Source: Closterium sp. Naga37s-1
Lineage: Eukaryota; Streptophyta; Zygnematophyceae; Desmidiales; Closteriaceae
Assembly: GCA_947471745.1 (NCBI GenBank)
Contig: CANJKZ010000768.1
Span: 883,501 to 947,500 of the forward strand
Reading direction: 5' to 3'
DNA: 64,000 bases
Within the stretch, counting starts at the first letter, position 1, and every line of letters begins with the position of its first letter. Made by a program: the position numbers and the translations under genes. The notes beneath the pieces were generated by a model, which was not told the origin of the DNA, did no database searches, and was given only the letters and a program-made list of their open reading frames with translations. Shown piece by piece: positions 41,543-51,300 of this stretch.

Positions 41543-44280
41543 GTAGGCTCGTGGTTAGGAGGAGTGCAATAAGGTGTGGTGAGGTTGATTGGTGCGATGG
41601 CGAATCGCTTCGCGAGTGTTTCGGCGTACTTGGCAGCGGAGAGGTGGATGGAGGAGGCGGACTGAGTCACATTGAGGCCCAGGAACTACGTGACGTTGTG
41701 GTTGACCGTCACTTCAAGCTTCTCCTTTATGTCAGCCTCGAACTGGTCTAGTAGCTCCGTGTCGTCGCCAGTGTAGAGGAGGTCGTCGACGTAGGCGACG
41801 AGGAGAATTAATTTTCCGCGCGATTCCCGCCTGTACATTCCGAGGTCATGCGGTAGCTGGGTGAAGCCGAGCTCAATGAGGACGGAGTGGAGGTATTGCT
41901 GCCATAGACGAGGTGCCTGCTTGATCCCGTAAAGGGATTTTTGGAGGAGACACACGGCGCCATCGTTTTCTTCGAATGCATGCGGTTGCTCGACGAAGAT
42001 GATGGCGTCGACGGGAGCGTACAGGAAAGCGCTGCCGACGTCGATTTGTCGAAGCGGTCGCTGCTTGACGGCTGCGATGCAGATGAGAATGCGCACCAAG
42101 GTGTGGCGGCCGACTGGTGCGTAGGTGAGAGTGAAGTCCACCAGGTGCGTTTGCTCAAAACCCTGCACCACCCACCGCGCTTTGTATTTGTAGACCGAAC
42201 CGTCCGCCGGGGTCTTGATGCGAAAGACCCATTTACCGCTGAGAATTTTCCTCCCCTTTACCGATGACCGAGGGACCAGCTTCCATGTGCCGCGTTTGTT
42301 CAGCGACGCGACTTCTGCCGCCATAGCTGCTCTCCATTTCTCGCTGTCGGGGCTGGACAGAGCTTGGTGGACGGTGGTTGGTTCCTTGGGAGAAGTGTGG
42401 CGAACAGCAACGGCGAGACCGAGAACACGAAGACCGGTTTCGTCAGTCTTTTCGTAGTGAAGACGATCGTAGTCGTGGAAGCTGGTAACTTCGACCACGT
42501 CGTCGTCACTTTCGTTGCCAAGGCGGAGGGTGTCTTGTGACGAGTTGGGCTGTGGTAACTCGGCATCCGGGAATCGGCGCGCCTCACTGTTGTAGTCGTG
42601 AGCTTTGCGTGTTGTATCGTCGGGATCGGGTTGGTGTAGAAGTATAAATGTTGGAGTTCCGAGTGGGCTTGTAAGGGGGATGCTCGGGGCGGAGTCCATT
42701 TGGGTGATATCGGCTGCGTCTGCATCTTCCGCCAGGTCAGCTTCGCCGTGTGACGTGGCGAAGCTGCGATGGCCCTCAAAGAGCCTCTCTGGTAGCTTGT
42801 CGGCTTCCTGGTGTTCCTTGAAAAGGGGCAGAGTCAGCTTCTCATAGAAGATGCAGCCGCGTGATTTCGTCACCTCGTGTGTCGCGTAGTCCAGCACGAT
42901 CCACGCATTGAATTCTTTTTCGATCCCGAGGTGGATGCCCCATTGTGCCCGGTCAGCAAATTTTCCGGTCCTGGCAGTATGGGGTCTGTACTGTACCATG
43001 CAGCCGAACACCCGAAGCAGACTTGTATCCGCTTTTCTGCCCGTCCATGCCCGGTAGGGGGAGTTGTTGTTCTCGAGGCTTCGCGAGGACAACAGGTTGT
43101 GCAGCCGATATTTGGTTGGGATGGCCGACTGCTTCATCCGGGCCCTCATCCGCGTGGCGAGGCTTCTGTTTGTCCGTTCTGCTACACCTTGTTGTTCATG
43201 AGCGTAGGGCAGGGACACCAGGTGCTCAATCCCCTTCTGTTTGAAGAGTTCCTTGAACTCGTATGAGAAGAACTCCAGGGCTCCGTCCGTCTGCCAGGCC
43301 TTGAGTTTCAATCCAGACTGACGCTCAGCCCGCTTCATCCACGCAACGAAGCACTCGAAGGCTAGTGACCTGCAGTCAGTGTTGACGGCCCAGACGTAGC
43401 GAGTAGATGCGTCGATGAAGGTGAGTGTGTATTGTTCGCCGTCGAGACCGCTCTGACTGAGAACCATGAAGTCGCTGTAGACTTTATCCAGTGGCTTGTA
43501 GCGTTCGTAACCTGGAGGTAAGTCGGGAAACGGCTTGTGGTTGAGTGACGCTATTGGGCAGATGGTGCAAGGAGGGTCAGATGAGTCCGCGGTGAGGGAA
43601 CCGTTTCGGGGCAGGAGTAGTGCATTGTCGTCGAAGACTCCGGCCTTGAGCGGATTTTTGAGCGTGGTGTGAGAGGGATGTCCGGGCCGTTGATGCCATG
43701 TTTCTGGTTCCGCATGGTGGCGGACTGTTTTCTGATAATATTTGTGTCGCGCTGCTTCATCGTTTGCCTCCCCTTCAGGTCCTGCATCGGCGGCGTCGTC
43801 GGTATCGGCGGCGAACGCGTGAATTGCCTTTCGTTCCAGAAGTGCGTGAGGAATACCGATGATGTCGTCGGTGTCGCCGGTATCGACCTGGTCTCTGGTG
43901 ACAAGCAGGCACTGGTTGGGCCAGTCGCGAACTGGGAGTCCTTTCATGGGAATTCGGAAGTAGCTGTACTCGGCTCCGATGACTTCAATTTCCTGTGGAC
44001 CTTGTTCTGGCAACGGCGGCTCTTCGGTAGGTGCCGGCAATTCTGCTGCTTCTCCGAAGAATTCGTAAGTTACTTCTTCTGCTGACTCTTCTTCCATTGG
44101 TTCTGGTGTGTCAGGAGCATATTGATTGGGGAGAGGGGGACCACCCCAGCTGGTGCCGCGTGTTGCCCAATATGGGTCGATGGCGGCGACTTCCGCAGGA
44201 GGTAGCCCAGCTGCTTTGTCATGTACTCGTTTCGCTTCAGCTAAGGTTTCCCATCTGGCGTGCCGACTTCTCCTGTTGAG
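41543..44280 (-). pseudogene. Element D: copia integrase and reverse transcriptase
   Basis: Reading leftward from about 44280 (WETLAEAKRVHDK), a zinc region WHQRPGHPS ... CTICPIAS leads the integrase. Its acids sit in VYSDFMVLS, AWQTDGALEFF and QQGVAERTNRS. Reverse transcriptase has GKWVFRIKTPADG, RWVVQGFEQTH, QIDVGSAFLYAPVD, KSLYGIKQAPRLW and AYVDDLLYTGDD. A TAG at 41686-41688 ends the long frame where element G has Gln (VTQYLGLN). The same frame continues to PPNHEPT and the edge of C. Relative to gag this frame is shifted by -1. I see no in-register slippery heptamer at the junction, so a small deletion is as likely as programmed frameshifting. Confidence 0.92.
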
Positions 44281-46475
44281 GCGGCGTCCCATCCGCTTGC
44301 GGCTGCTTCTTCTGGAGTTAGGATTTCTCCCCAGGGCCCGAGTGTGGGCTCGGGAGTGCTCGTCCAGCCTATTTCGGCTGTCTTGTGTTCCTCGGTGGTT
44401 TGTGCTGCAGGTTCTGATGTGCCGCTGTCTTCTTCCATTGTGGCAGGTTCGGTCTCTGCAGGATTGGAGGTCGAGGCGGTCGGAACGGTGCGCAGACGCA
44501 GGAGGCCATCTGAGGCAGGCCGCTCGAGATCCATCTCGTCGGGATGCGACCATGTTGGTGGCTCCGTGGGAGTTGTCTTCAGCAGTAGTGTGCGGTCGGA
44601 ATCGCCGGTAGTGCCTTGGGCCGAGAATTGCAACACGAAAACTCCATCGTCGTCGATTGCCTTCCCGATGTAAGTTACGTTGTAGAATAGCTCTAAGGTT
44701 TTATCCTTACGATTGTTGCGAATGTCGACTCCGCACCGCATGAGCTGAGCTGAGGAGAGTAGATTGTATTGCAGTTCAGGTGCGACGAGGACGTCTCCGA
44801 TGTGAATAGTGAACTTCGTATCATTGGCTTCGAGGTTTATTTCGCCTATGTCATATGCCTTCATCTTCCCGTTGTTGGTGACGGTGATTTTGCAGGGTCG
44901 TCGCATGCGCCGTGAGTTGCTAATGAACGTCGGCGATCCCACCATGTGCTGCCCGCAGCAACTGTCGAGGTACCAGGTGTTGAAATCCTCGTGGCGTTGG
45001 CGTGCGATGTTGGCAATTTTGGGCGTGACGATGCGATCAAAGTCGCCAGTGTACGGTGAGAGAGCGAAGTATCTGTTTGCGGAGATGCTCGGCGGCGATT
45101 CCGGAGTAGGCGGAGGGAGCTCGAAGTCGGGTGGAGTGTCTGAGGGATGATCGATCCGGGTATAGACTGTTGGGTCATTGTCTGGGCTGGGCACAGCAGG
45201 GTTGATGGGATCGTGAAGTGCGAATGTTACTCGATCGTAGTATCGGAACCCTCTGTTGCGGCGAGCCATGCAGCTCATGATTGTCCCTTTCCCTTTATCC
45301 TTCGCCGTGATGAGTGCAGGAGATTGGGAAGTGCTGGCAACGGAGGGAGGCGACACAGTGGAGGTTGCGGCACGAGGTTTTGCTTGTGCCGAGGGTTGCT
45401 GACTGAGGGCGCTGCGCCGTTCATCAGCAGCCTGACGCTTGTAGCACTGGTCGATAGTGTGGCCAGACTTCTTGCAGTATTTGCAGAAAGCTCCTTTCTT
45501 TCCGCGCTGCTCCCCTTGTGACGCTCCTGTGTAGAAGACTAATTTCTCCCGTTTGACATTCTTCTCATTGTACAGGTCAATCTCCTTTTGTTCGGAAAGG
45601 AGCGTGGCGCACAGAGCCGACTCCGATATTGTTGCTCGGGCGCGAAGGAGTGACTGACATTGTCGCCAGTCAGGGCCGAGGCCAGAAATGACCATCGAAA
45701 TGAACATGTCGTCGGGAACGGTCCCACCGCACTTTTTGACTTGATCGCGCAGATTGCGGCACCGGTTAACATACGGTCCCGCCTTCTCCCCTTGCTTCGT
45801 TTTAACCGAAGTCAACTGGCTGAGCAGACGACTCATAGTGACTGGATCTGTTGCCATGTATGAGTTGCGCAGGTGTTCCCAGGACGCGTGCGCGGGAGCC
45901 CATTCCGTTTTGTAGGGACGGATGCCAAGCTGCTCTTCAGGTGAGAGATTTCGAAGGAGAGAGGTATACGCGAGGAGGGATTCGTGGTAGTATTGATGCT
46001 TCTCTTGAATGGTGCCTTCCGTAGGAAAAGGTAGGCTCCCGTCGTAATACATCCAGATCTGAGCGGTTGTCGCGAGAAGCTCAAACTCGAAACTCCACGT
46101 GTAAAAATCCTTGCCGTCAAAAGGAATTGAGGTCTTCACTTTTGAAGTCACTACAAACTTGGTTTGCATAGAGACGATTTCTGATTGTGCTCGTTGTGGG
46201 TTGTCTTGTGCAGGAGCTGAGCCTTGACGATTGTCAAAGGTGAAAGACCTCTCGGAGTTGACGCGGCGGTCTTCCCCAGGGAGAGGGAGTCCAGCAACTC
46301 CTCTGGCGTAGCTGGAGCCGTCAATGCTTATTGCTTGATGGCTCTCAAGAGCGCTGATGCGTGCGACTAGCTGCTCAACGACAGCGGCGCTGACGGAGGT
46401 CACCGCTGATGGCGCATTAGTCGTTGCTGGTGGTGGGCCCGGTGAGTCTGCAGTAGCTTTCCCTTCAGGGGCCAT
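44241..46475 (-). CDS. Element D: intact gag-protease frame
   Basis: This is a 744-residue frame with no stops. It encodes a copia gag with the capsid-like region (KTSIPFDGKDFYTWSFEFEL ... LTSVKTKQGEKAGPYVNR), a CCHC knuckle CKYCKKSGHTIDQC at about residue 333, and a retropepsin-like segment WYLDSCCGQHMVGSPT at about 500. In the last, the usual DSGA/S is DSCC, so protease activity is doubtful. The Glu/Thr-rich tail ends TPDGKP. The start ATG is 104 bases inside the 5' LTR edge. Pol follows in the -1 frame. Gag packages element RNA and protease cleaves the polyprotein, as known for the family. Confidence 0.9.
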   Translation of the reverse strand: MAPEGKATADSPGPPPATTNAPSAVTSVSAAVVEQLVARISALESHQAISIDGSSYARGVAGLPLPGEDRRVNSERSFTFDNRQGSAPAQDNPQRAQSEIVSMQTKFVVTSKVKTSIPFDGKDFYTWSFEFELLATTAQIWMYYDGSLPFPTEGTIQEKHQYYHESLLAYTSLLRNLSPEEQLGIRPYKTEWAPAHASWEHLRNSYMATDPVTMSRLLSQLTSVKTKQGEKAGPYVNRCRNLRDQVKKCGGTVPDDMFISMVISGLGPDWRQCQSLLRARATISESALCATLLSEQKEIDLYNEKNVKREKLVFYTGASQGEQRGKKGAFCKYCKKSGHTIDQCYKRQAADERRSALSQQPSAQAKPRAATSTVSPPSVASTSQSPALITAKDKGKGTIMSCMARRNRGFRYYDRVTFALHDPINPAVPSPDNDPTVYTRIDHPSDTPPDFELPPPTPESPPSISANRYFALSPYTGDFDRIVTPKIANIARQRHEDFNTWYLDSCCGQHMVGSPTFISNSRRMRRPCKITVTNNGKMKAYDIGEINLEANDTKFTIHIGDVLVAPELQYNLLSSAQLMRCGVDIRNNRKDKTLELFYNVTYIGKAIDDDGVFVLQFSAQGTTGDSDRTLLLKTTPTEPPTWSHPDEMDLERPASDGLLRLRTVPTASTSNPAETEPATMEEDSGTSEPAAQTTEEHKTAEIGWTSTPEPTLGPWGEILTPEEAAASGWDAASTGEVGTPDGKP

Positions 46476-46578
46476 GATATTGCAGACTTAGAAATGTATT
46501 GAGTAAGTTTATAACGAGATTGTTCTGGGAAGAACGAGGACTTGGCAGATCTTATAATCCACTCTAGCTCTCACACCA

Positions 46579-47000
46579 TGCTGATATAACCAAAGGATCA
46601 AGTAGATAGGATAAGATCTGTTGAGGCTGAGAGGAGACAATGGAGTCTCTGTAGTGACCTTGTTGGTAAATTGAAAAAGAACAAGATGATTATAATATAG
46701 GAGTACAAGAGGTTAAATAGCAAACTAGCTAGCCATGTACTCTGAGGGGTACATTCCCTTTTTAACTGTATTACATAGCTACAGTAACCACGACTATTGC
46801 CATGCTCGACAGTAACCATGTTGCAGCGAGTAACTGTCGTGCGGTTACTGGATGGTCAAGGGTCACGACCGTTGACTTCCTTCGACGGTTGACCTTCGGG
46901 TGACCCTCGACCTTCCGCATGCTCTATATGAGCTATTGCGGTACTTGGTACAGTGGAATACCTTCGGGAATGTTTATATAACCTTCCGGTTATTCCAACA
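46579..47000 (-). repeat. Element D 5' LTR
   Basis: Same length as the left copy, from TGCTGATATAACCAAAGG to GGTTATTCCAACA. The primer site lies directly to its left on the plus strand (TCTCACACCA), and the CCTAC duplication follows on its right. Confidence 0.95.
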
Positions 47001-47049
47001 CCTACGATCTCTTCTCGGACCGCACCCACAACTTCGCTTCCCCACTATC

Positions 47050-47077
47050 TCATTTTTTTTGGGGGGGGGGGGGGGGG
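47050..47077 (+). repeat. T-run and G-run in the leader of element E
   Basis: Eight or more T are followed by a long run of G. A homopolymer of this kind is prone to both replication slippage and sequencing error. Confidence 0.8.
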
Positions 47078-47180
47078 TAGACGTCTCTCAGCGAAACAAG
47101 CACCGCCGCTCGTAGTGCTCTCTTGTAAGCACGCACGGCCATGACAGAGGCTCTCACTGAGCTTGCCCGACACCCCCGCC

Positions 47181-47965
47181 ATGGCCGAATTCACTCTCGC
47201 GACACTGACGCAGGAGCAACTCGACCGTCTCGTGCGCCAAGTCGAAGAATCAGCGCTCAAAATTGCGATACTCACAGCGGAACGCGACTCCGCTCGTCAG
47301 CAATCCACGGTGAATGCTCCAGCGCCACCACACGCACCTGCAAATGCAACCGCACAATCGGAGGAGCTGAACGTCATTTCATCAAGCACACCGACACAAC
47401 ACGACAGCATGGGACAGCGCTCAGGCGCAGCCAGTGATGGCGCCGCTCAGTCGATGCTTGGCATGGAGAGGAACAGGGCCGCGCCAAGCCCGCGCGAGCC
47501 TCGCGAAGCCCGTCGGCATATGGAGTTTGCGGTGACAAGTGGAGACCACGCCATCATGGCACCAATGCCACTCAAGCCGCAGTGCCCGCCCTGTTTCAAC
47601 TCGAGCCAGCGTGGAGGTCCGACGGTTCAATCGTGGGTCTTCACGATGAACGTCTTCTTCGACGCGAATTACGTCGAGTCGAACGCAGCGAAGATCCGAT
47701 ACGCCGTCTCGCTGCTGAGGGGCCCCGCCATGGACTGGTGGCGAGTCATCGTGACGTTGCCACGCGCCTACGAGCCACCGGCGCAAGAGGAAGCGCCCAT
47801 GGGCCCAGCCGTCACCTGGAGTTCATTCTGCGAAACCGCCCAGTACAGCACGTGGGACGCGTGGTGCGCAGGGCTTCGGGCGCACTTCGAGCCGATTGCG
47901 GCTTCTATTTAGGCGCGTCAGAGACTGCGTACTTGGCGGCAGCCAGGATCAGTTCAAGACTACAC
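47181..47965 (+). pseudogene. Element E: gag, N-terminal part
   Basis: From ATG 47181: MAEFTLATLTQEQLDRLVRQ, a coiled-coil-like stretch, then the retrotransposon gag domain (WVFTMNVFFDANYVESNAAK, YAVSLLRGPAMDWWR, WDAWCAGLRAHFEPI). A TAG at 47910-47912 interrupts it, after which the frame reads ARQRLRTWRQPGSVQDYT up to element F. After excision of F the next residues are SSFLSLCEQVGYIHEAERVD, which restores the expected gag sequence. Confidence 0.88.
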
Positions 47966-48088
47966 TGTCACAAAGTATGAAACGAGAATGACTAGAAACA
48001 GGGCAGTACAAGGCTTCTATAGGCAAAACCTAACAATACTGTACCACATAAGGAGTGCCCCACTACAACCTACAATATAGTTCTGACA
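47966..48088 (-). repeat. Element F 3' LTR
   Basis: Plus-strand start TGTCACAAAGTATGAAACG, end CAATATAGTTCTGACA. Confidence 0.95.
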
Positions 48089-48304
48089 CACCCCCATTGG
48101 CAAAGTGGGGGACAAGCAAGAGAACAAGGCAAGGTCAAGCTCAGGGTGGATCACAACGCCACCACACATTCTGCGCACAAGTACAAGGCCACAAGGCCAG
48201 TTCACATGCAGTATTATAAATCAAGGTGAACAAGCAAGACAGTGATCTCAACCTAGCAAGGGTAAGCATGTAGGTGCAGGTATATATAGATCACAGTACA
48301 AGCA

Positions 48305-50070
48305 AAGTCAAGAGGTAAGCAAGTGAGGCCAGGTAGGCACAAGACCTAACATAGTACAGAAGCGCTGATGATCACAAGGCTGAAGTGCCTTGGTGAAGAT
48401 ATCAGCAGTGTTGGCCCGAGTGGCCACGTAAGCAAGACGAAGCTGACCACGCTGCTGCAACTCTCGAGCAAGGAAGTAGCGCAGAGCAATGTGCTTCGTT
48501 CTGTGCTCCAGTTTGTGCTCCTGACACAAGGCCAGCATGGCCTTGTTGTCGACGTACAGAACTGGAGGAGAACGAGGCGCCTCTCCCAAGTCGGTCAGCA
48601 GGTAGGTGAGCCAGCGTAACTCCTGTGCAGCCATGGCCCCAGCGTAGATCTCAGCCTCACAACTGGAGCTGAGAACAGAAGACGAGCGGGTAGACCGCCA
48701 CGAAACAGAGCCGGAACCAAGGCTGAAGGTGTAACCCTGTGACGACCGCTGCGTAGCCAAGTCGTCAACCCAAGAAGCGTCTGCGTGTCCAGCGAGGACA
48801 ACTCGAGCCCGTCCTCCAAGCACAAGCCCCATGCCCGACGTACTGCACAGGTAGCGCAACACCCTCTTAGCTGCATCCATGTGCTCTGGTCAGTGTCTCC
48901 CAGGAGCAACATAGCGTGCCAAGATGCTAAGAGGGTATGCCAGGTCAGGTCGAGTGCAGGTCATCAGGTACATGAGGCAGCCAACAAGCTCTGGGTACGG
49001 GCCACTTGGCTCTACGGACTCATCCGAAGGCAGAGCTGAGAGCGAGTGGCGAGTAGACACAGAAGTGGCCTGAGGCGAGGAGTACGTGAAGTTGAAGCGC
49101 TGAAGGACCTGCTGCACCATGTGTGACTGAGTCAAGGTAATGGTGCGCCGTGCTCTGTCCCGGGTGATCTGCAAGCCAAGATAGCTGCGCAGCTCACCCA
49201 GGTCTGTGCACGTGTGTCTCTTCTGCAGCTCCGACTTCACGTGGGCGAGTCCCTCAGTGTCAGCAGTGGCAAAGACCAAGTCGTCGACGTACACGAGGAT
49301 GTAGAACAGCGGCAGTGAAGTGTCAGTGCGCAGAAACAGCGACGGGTCAGCAGTGGAAGGAGCAAACCCAAGGGCCGCAAGCGTAGTCCTCAGTGTGTCA
49401 TGCCACTCACGGGGCGCCTGGCAGAGACCGTAGACTGGCCGCCTAAGGCTCCACTGGGTACTAGGAGGAAACGACCCAGTGAAGCCAGGTGGGCGGCACA
49501 GCCAGATCTCCTCATGCAGGCTGCCCTATAGGAAGGCTGTGCTGAAGTCAAGAGAGTGAAGCTCGTAGTCACGCTGAGCGGCGACGTGCAGCAGCACCCG
49601 AAGAGTGGTCATCTTCGGGGAGGGAGAGAAGGTCTGAAAGTAGTCAACTCCCTGCCGCTGACTGAAGCCTCGAGCCACGTAACGCGCCTTGAAGACAGGC
49701 GGAGAACCCGGCGGCCGCTTTACCCTGAAAATCCACATGCAATCGACAATGTTCGCCCCAGGTGGGGGAACCTCATCGACGTAGGTGCCTTTGGACTTCC
49801 AGGAAGCCATCTCTGCGTCCATGGCTGTCTGTCACTGAGAGGAGTAGGGACCCTCTATCGCCTCTGCGTAAGAGCGCGGGGTCGGGATGTCTGGTGCATC
49901 CGGGTCTCCCTCAGGGGCAAGCAGCATGGACACGAGATGAGGTAAAGCAGCAGCAAAATACTGGAACTCCTCCTGCCTGTCCTCAAGGACGTCCGTGCTA
50001 AGGGCATACTCACCCCCGACGGACGGAGGACAGACAGACTCAGACTCAGCAACAACACTAGCGGCGTAGT
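48305..50070 (-). pseudogene. Element F: reverse transcriptase and RNase H
   Basis: One frame, read leftward, contains EAIEGPYSSQ, AEMASWKSKGTYVDEVPPPG, RYVARGFSQRQGVDYFQTFS, SLDFSTAFL, VYGLCQAPREWHD and YVDDLVFATAD. RNase H follows with GHADASWVDDLATQ, SSSCEAEIYAGAMAAQEL, YVDNKAMLALCQEH and NTADIFTKALQPCDHQ. Stops lie at 49832-49834 (TGA, where family proteins have Trp), 49526-49528 (TAG, usually Gln or Asn) and 48890-48892 (TGA, where C has Arg). Each can be explained by one transition. The C-terminal stop is just past TWPHLLTS. Confidence 0.92.
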
Positions 50071-51300
50071 CTAGACGACAGCGAGCAGCAAAGTCGACAA
50101 GCTCAGCAACAAGAGCAGACGCAGCAATAGACTTAAAGGAAGGGTCAGTGACAAAATTGGCAAGGAGACGCGTGACAGTAGGACTAGCAGCACGAAGGGA
50201 GTGAGACTCCGGGTTAGCAAGGGCAGGAAGGGAGGACGCAGGAGGAGACGGCAGAGGGACACGCTGCGGAGCAGTGGAAGGACGCAGTGCGTGCCTGAGA
50301 CAGGAGGAGGACGCTGACGCAAACTACGACGACTAGTGCGAGCAGCACGAAAAGGCGACGCAGGACGAGACGCAGGCTCACGACGCTCAGCAAGACCTCC
50401 AGTCGGACCAGTGTAAGGAGAAGGAGCAGGCAGTGGGGAGGCGGGCTGGAACTGAGACTGCGACTGGACAGGCGGCAGACACTCTAAGGAAGGAGCAGGA
50501 CCAGTAGAAGGCGGGAGACCAAGAACCTGCTGAAGGAGCGGAACGAAGTACGGTCGCGGCCGCACAGCGCCTCCAGAACCAGTAGGGACAGCACCAGCAC
50601 TCCCAGTGTCAGCTCCAACTCCAGAAGCACCACCAGCTCCAGCAGCACCTCCAGCAGCTCCAGTAGCGCCAACTCCAGCACCCACAGGAGCACCGGCTCC
50701 AGCAGCACCTCCAGCTCCAGCACCTCCAGCAGCTCCAGCTCCTGCAGGATCACCAGAAGCCCCAGCAGCTCCAGTAGCGCCAGGGCCAGTACCTCCAGCA
50801 GCACCTGCTCCAGCAGCACCGCCAGCTTGAGTACCTCCAGTAGCTCCATCTCCAGCAGCACCACCAGGCCCAGCAGCTCCAGTACCTCCAGTACGAGCAC
50901 CTCCGGGACCTGTGGCTCCAGAACCCCCAGTAGCTCCAGCAGCAGCAGGACCTCCAACGCCCGCAGAACCACCAGCTCTAGCAGCACGGCTCCAGCGCCG
51001 AGCAAACCACTCGCGCAGCTGCTGTGGAGAGAGTGGCTCCCGCCGGGACGAAGCACCCGAAGGACCTCCAGGCTCAGCACCTCCAGACTCCACACGCGCA
51101 GGCTCAGCACCCCCAGGCTCCGCACGCTCAGGCTCAGCACTCCCAAACCCAGCACCCGCAGGCTCAGCACCCCTAGCAACACCAGAGTCAACAGCTACCT
51201 TGACAGGCTCGACTGCGTCTACCTGGGAAACACCTGAGGGGGCAGGACCCTGAGGGGGGAGGGGGTCTACTGGGGGAGGACCTGGCGCGAGGAAGAGCGG
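50071..51300 (-). pseudogene. Element F: Gly/Ala-rich linker between integrase and RT
   Basis: A compositionally extreme stretch (GATGGSGATGPGGARTGGTG and similar), with one LSPQQLREWFARRW module near its start (about 51002-51042) and Ser/Pro-rich sequence later. A frameshift at the C/G run near 51300 separates it from integrase. The last 90 codons of the open frame are leucine-rich only because the frame is wrong there. Confidence 0.75.

Larger units (their letters stand above)
35769..47000 (-). mobile_element. Element D: copia element inserted in the leader of E
   Basis: Identical-length 422-bp LTRs (about 9 differences by eye) are flanked by CCTAC at 35764-35768 and 47001-47005. Coding runs right to left: gag-protease (46475-44241), then integrase and reverse transcriptase, then RNase H, which is split by element C. 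About 0.4 kb of its RNase H-side sequence is missing at C. The primer site next to the right LTR reads TGGTGTGAGAGC on the coding strand, and a purine tract (AATGAACGGGAG) adjoins the left LTR. Confidence 0.93.

Noticed and set aside
44241-44260. GGGAAAC near the gag stop of element D as a -1 slippery site.
   Set aside because: In the gag register the codons are GGG AAA CCT, so the heptamer is not in the X XXY YYZ phase needed for simultaneous slippage.
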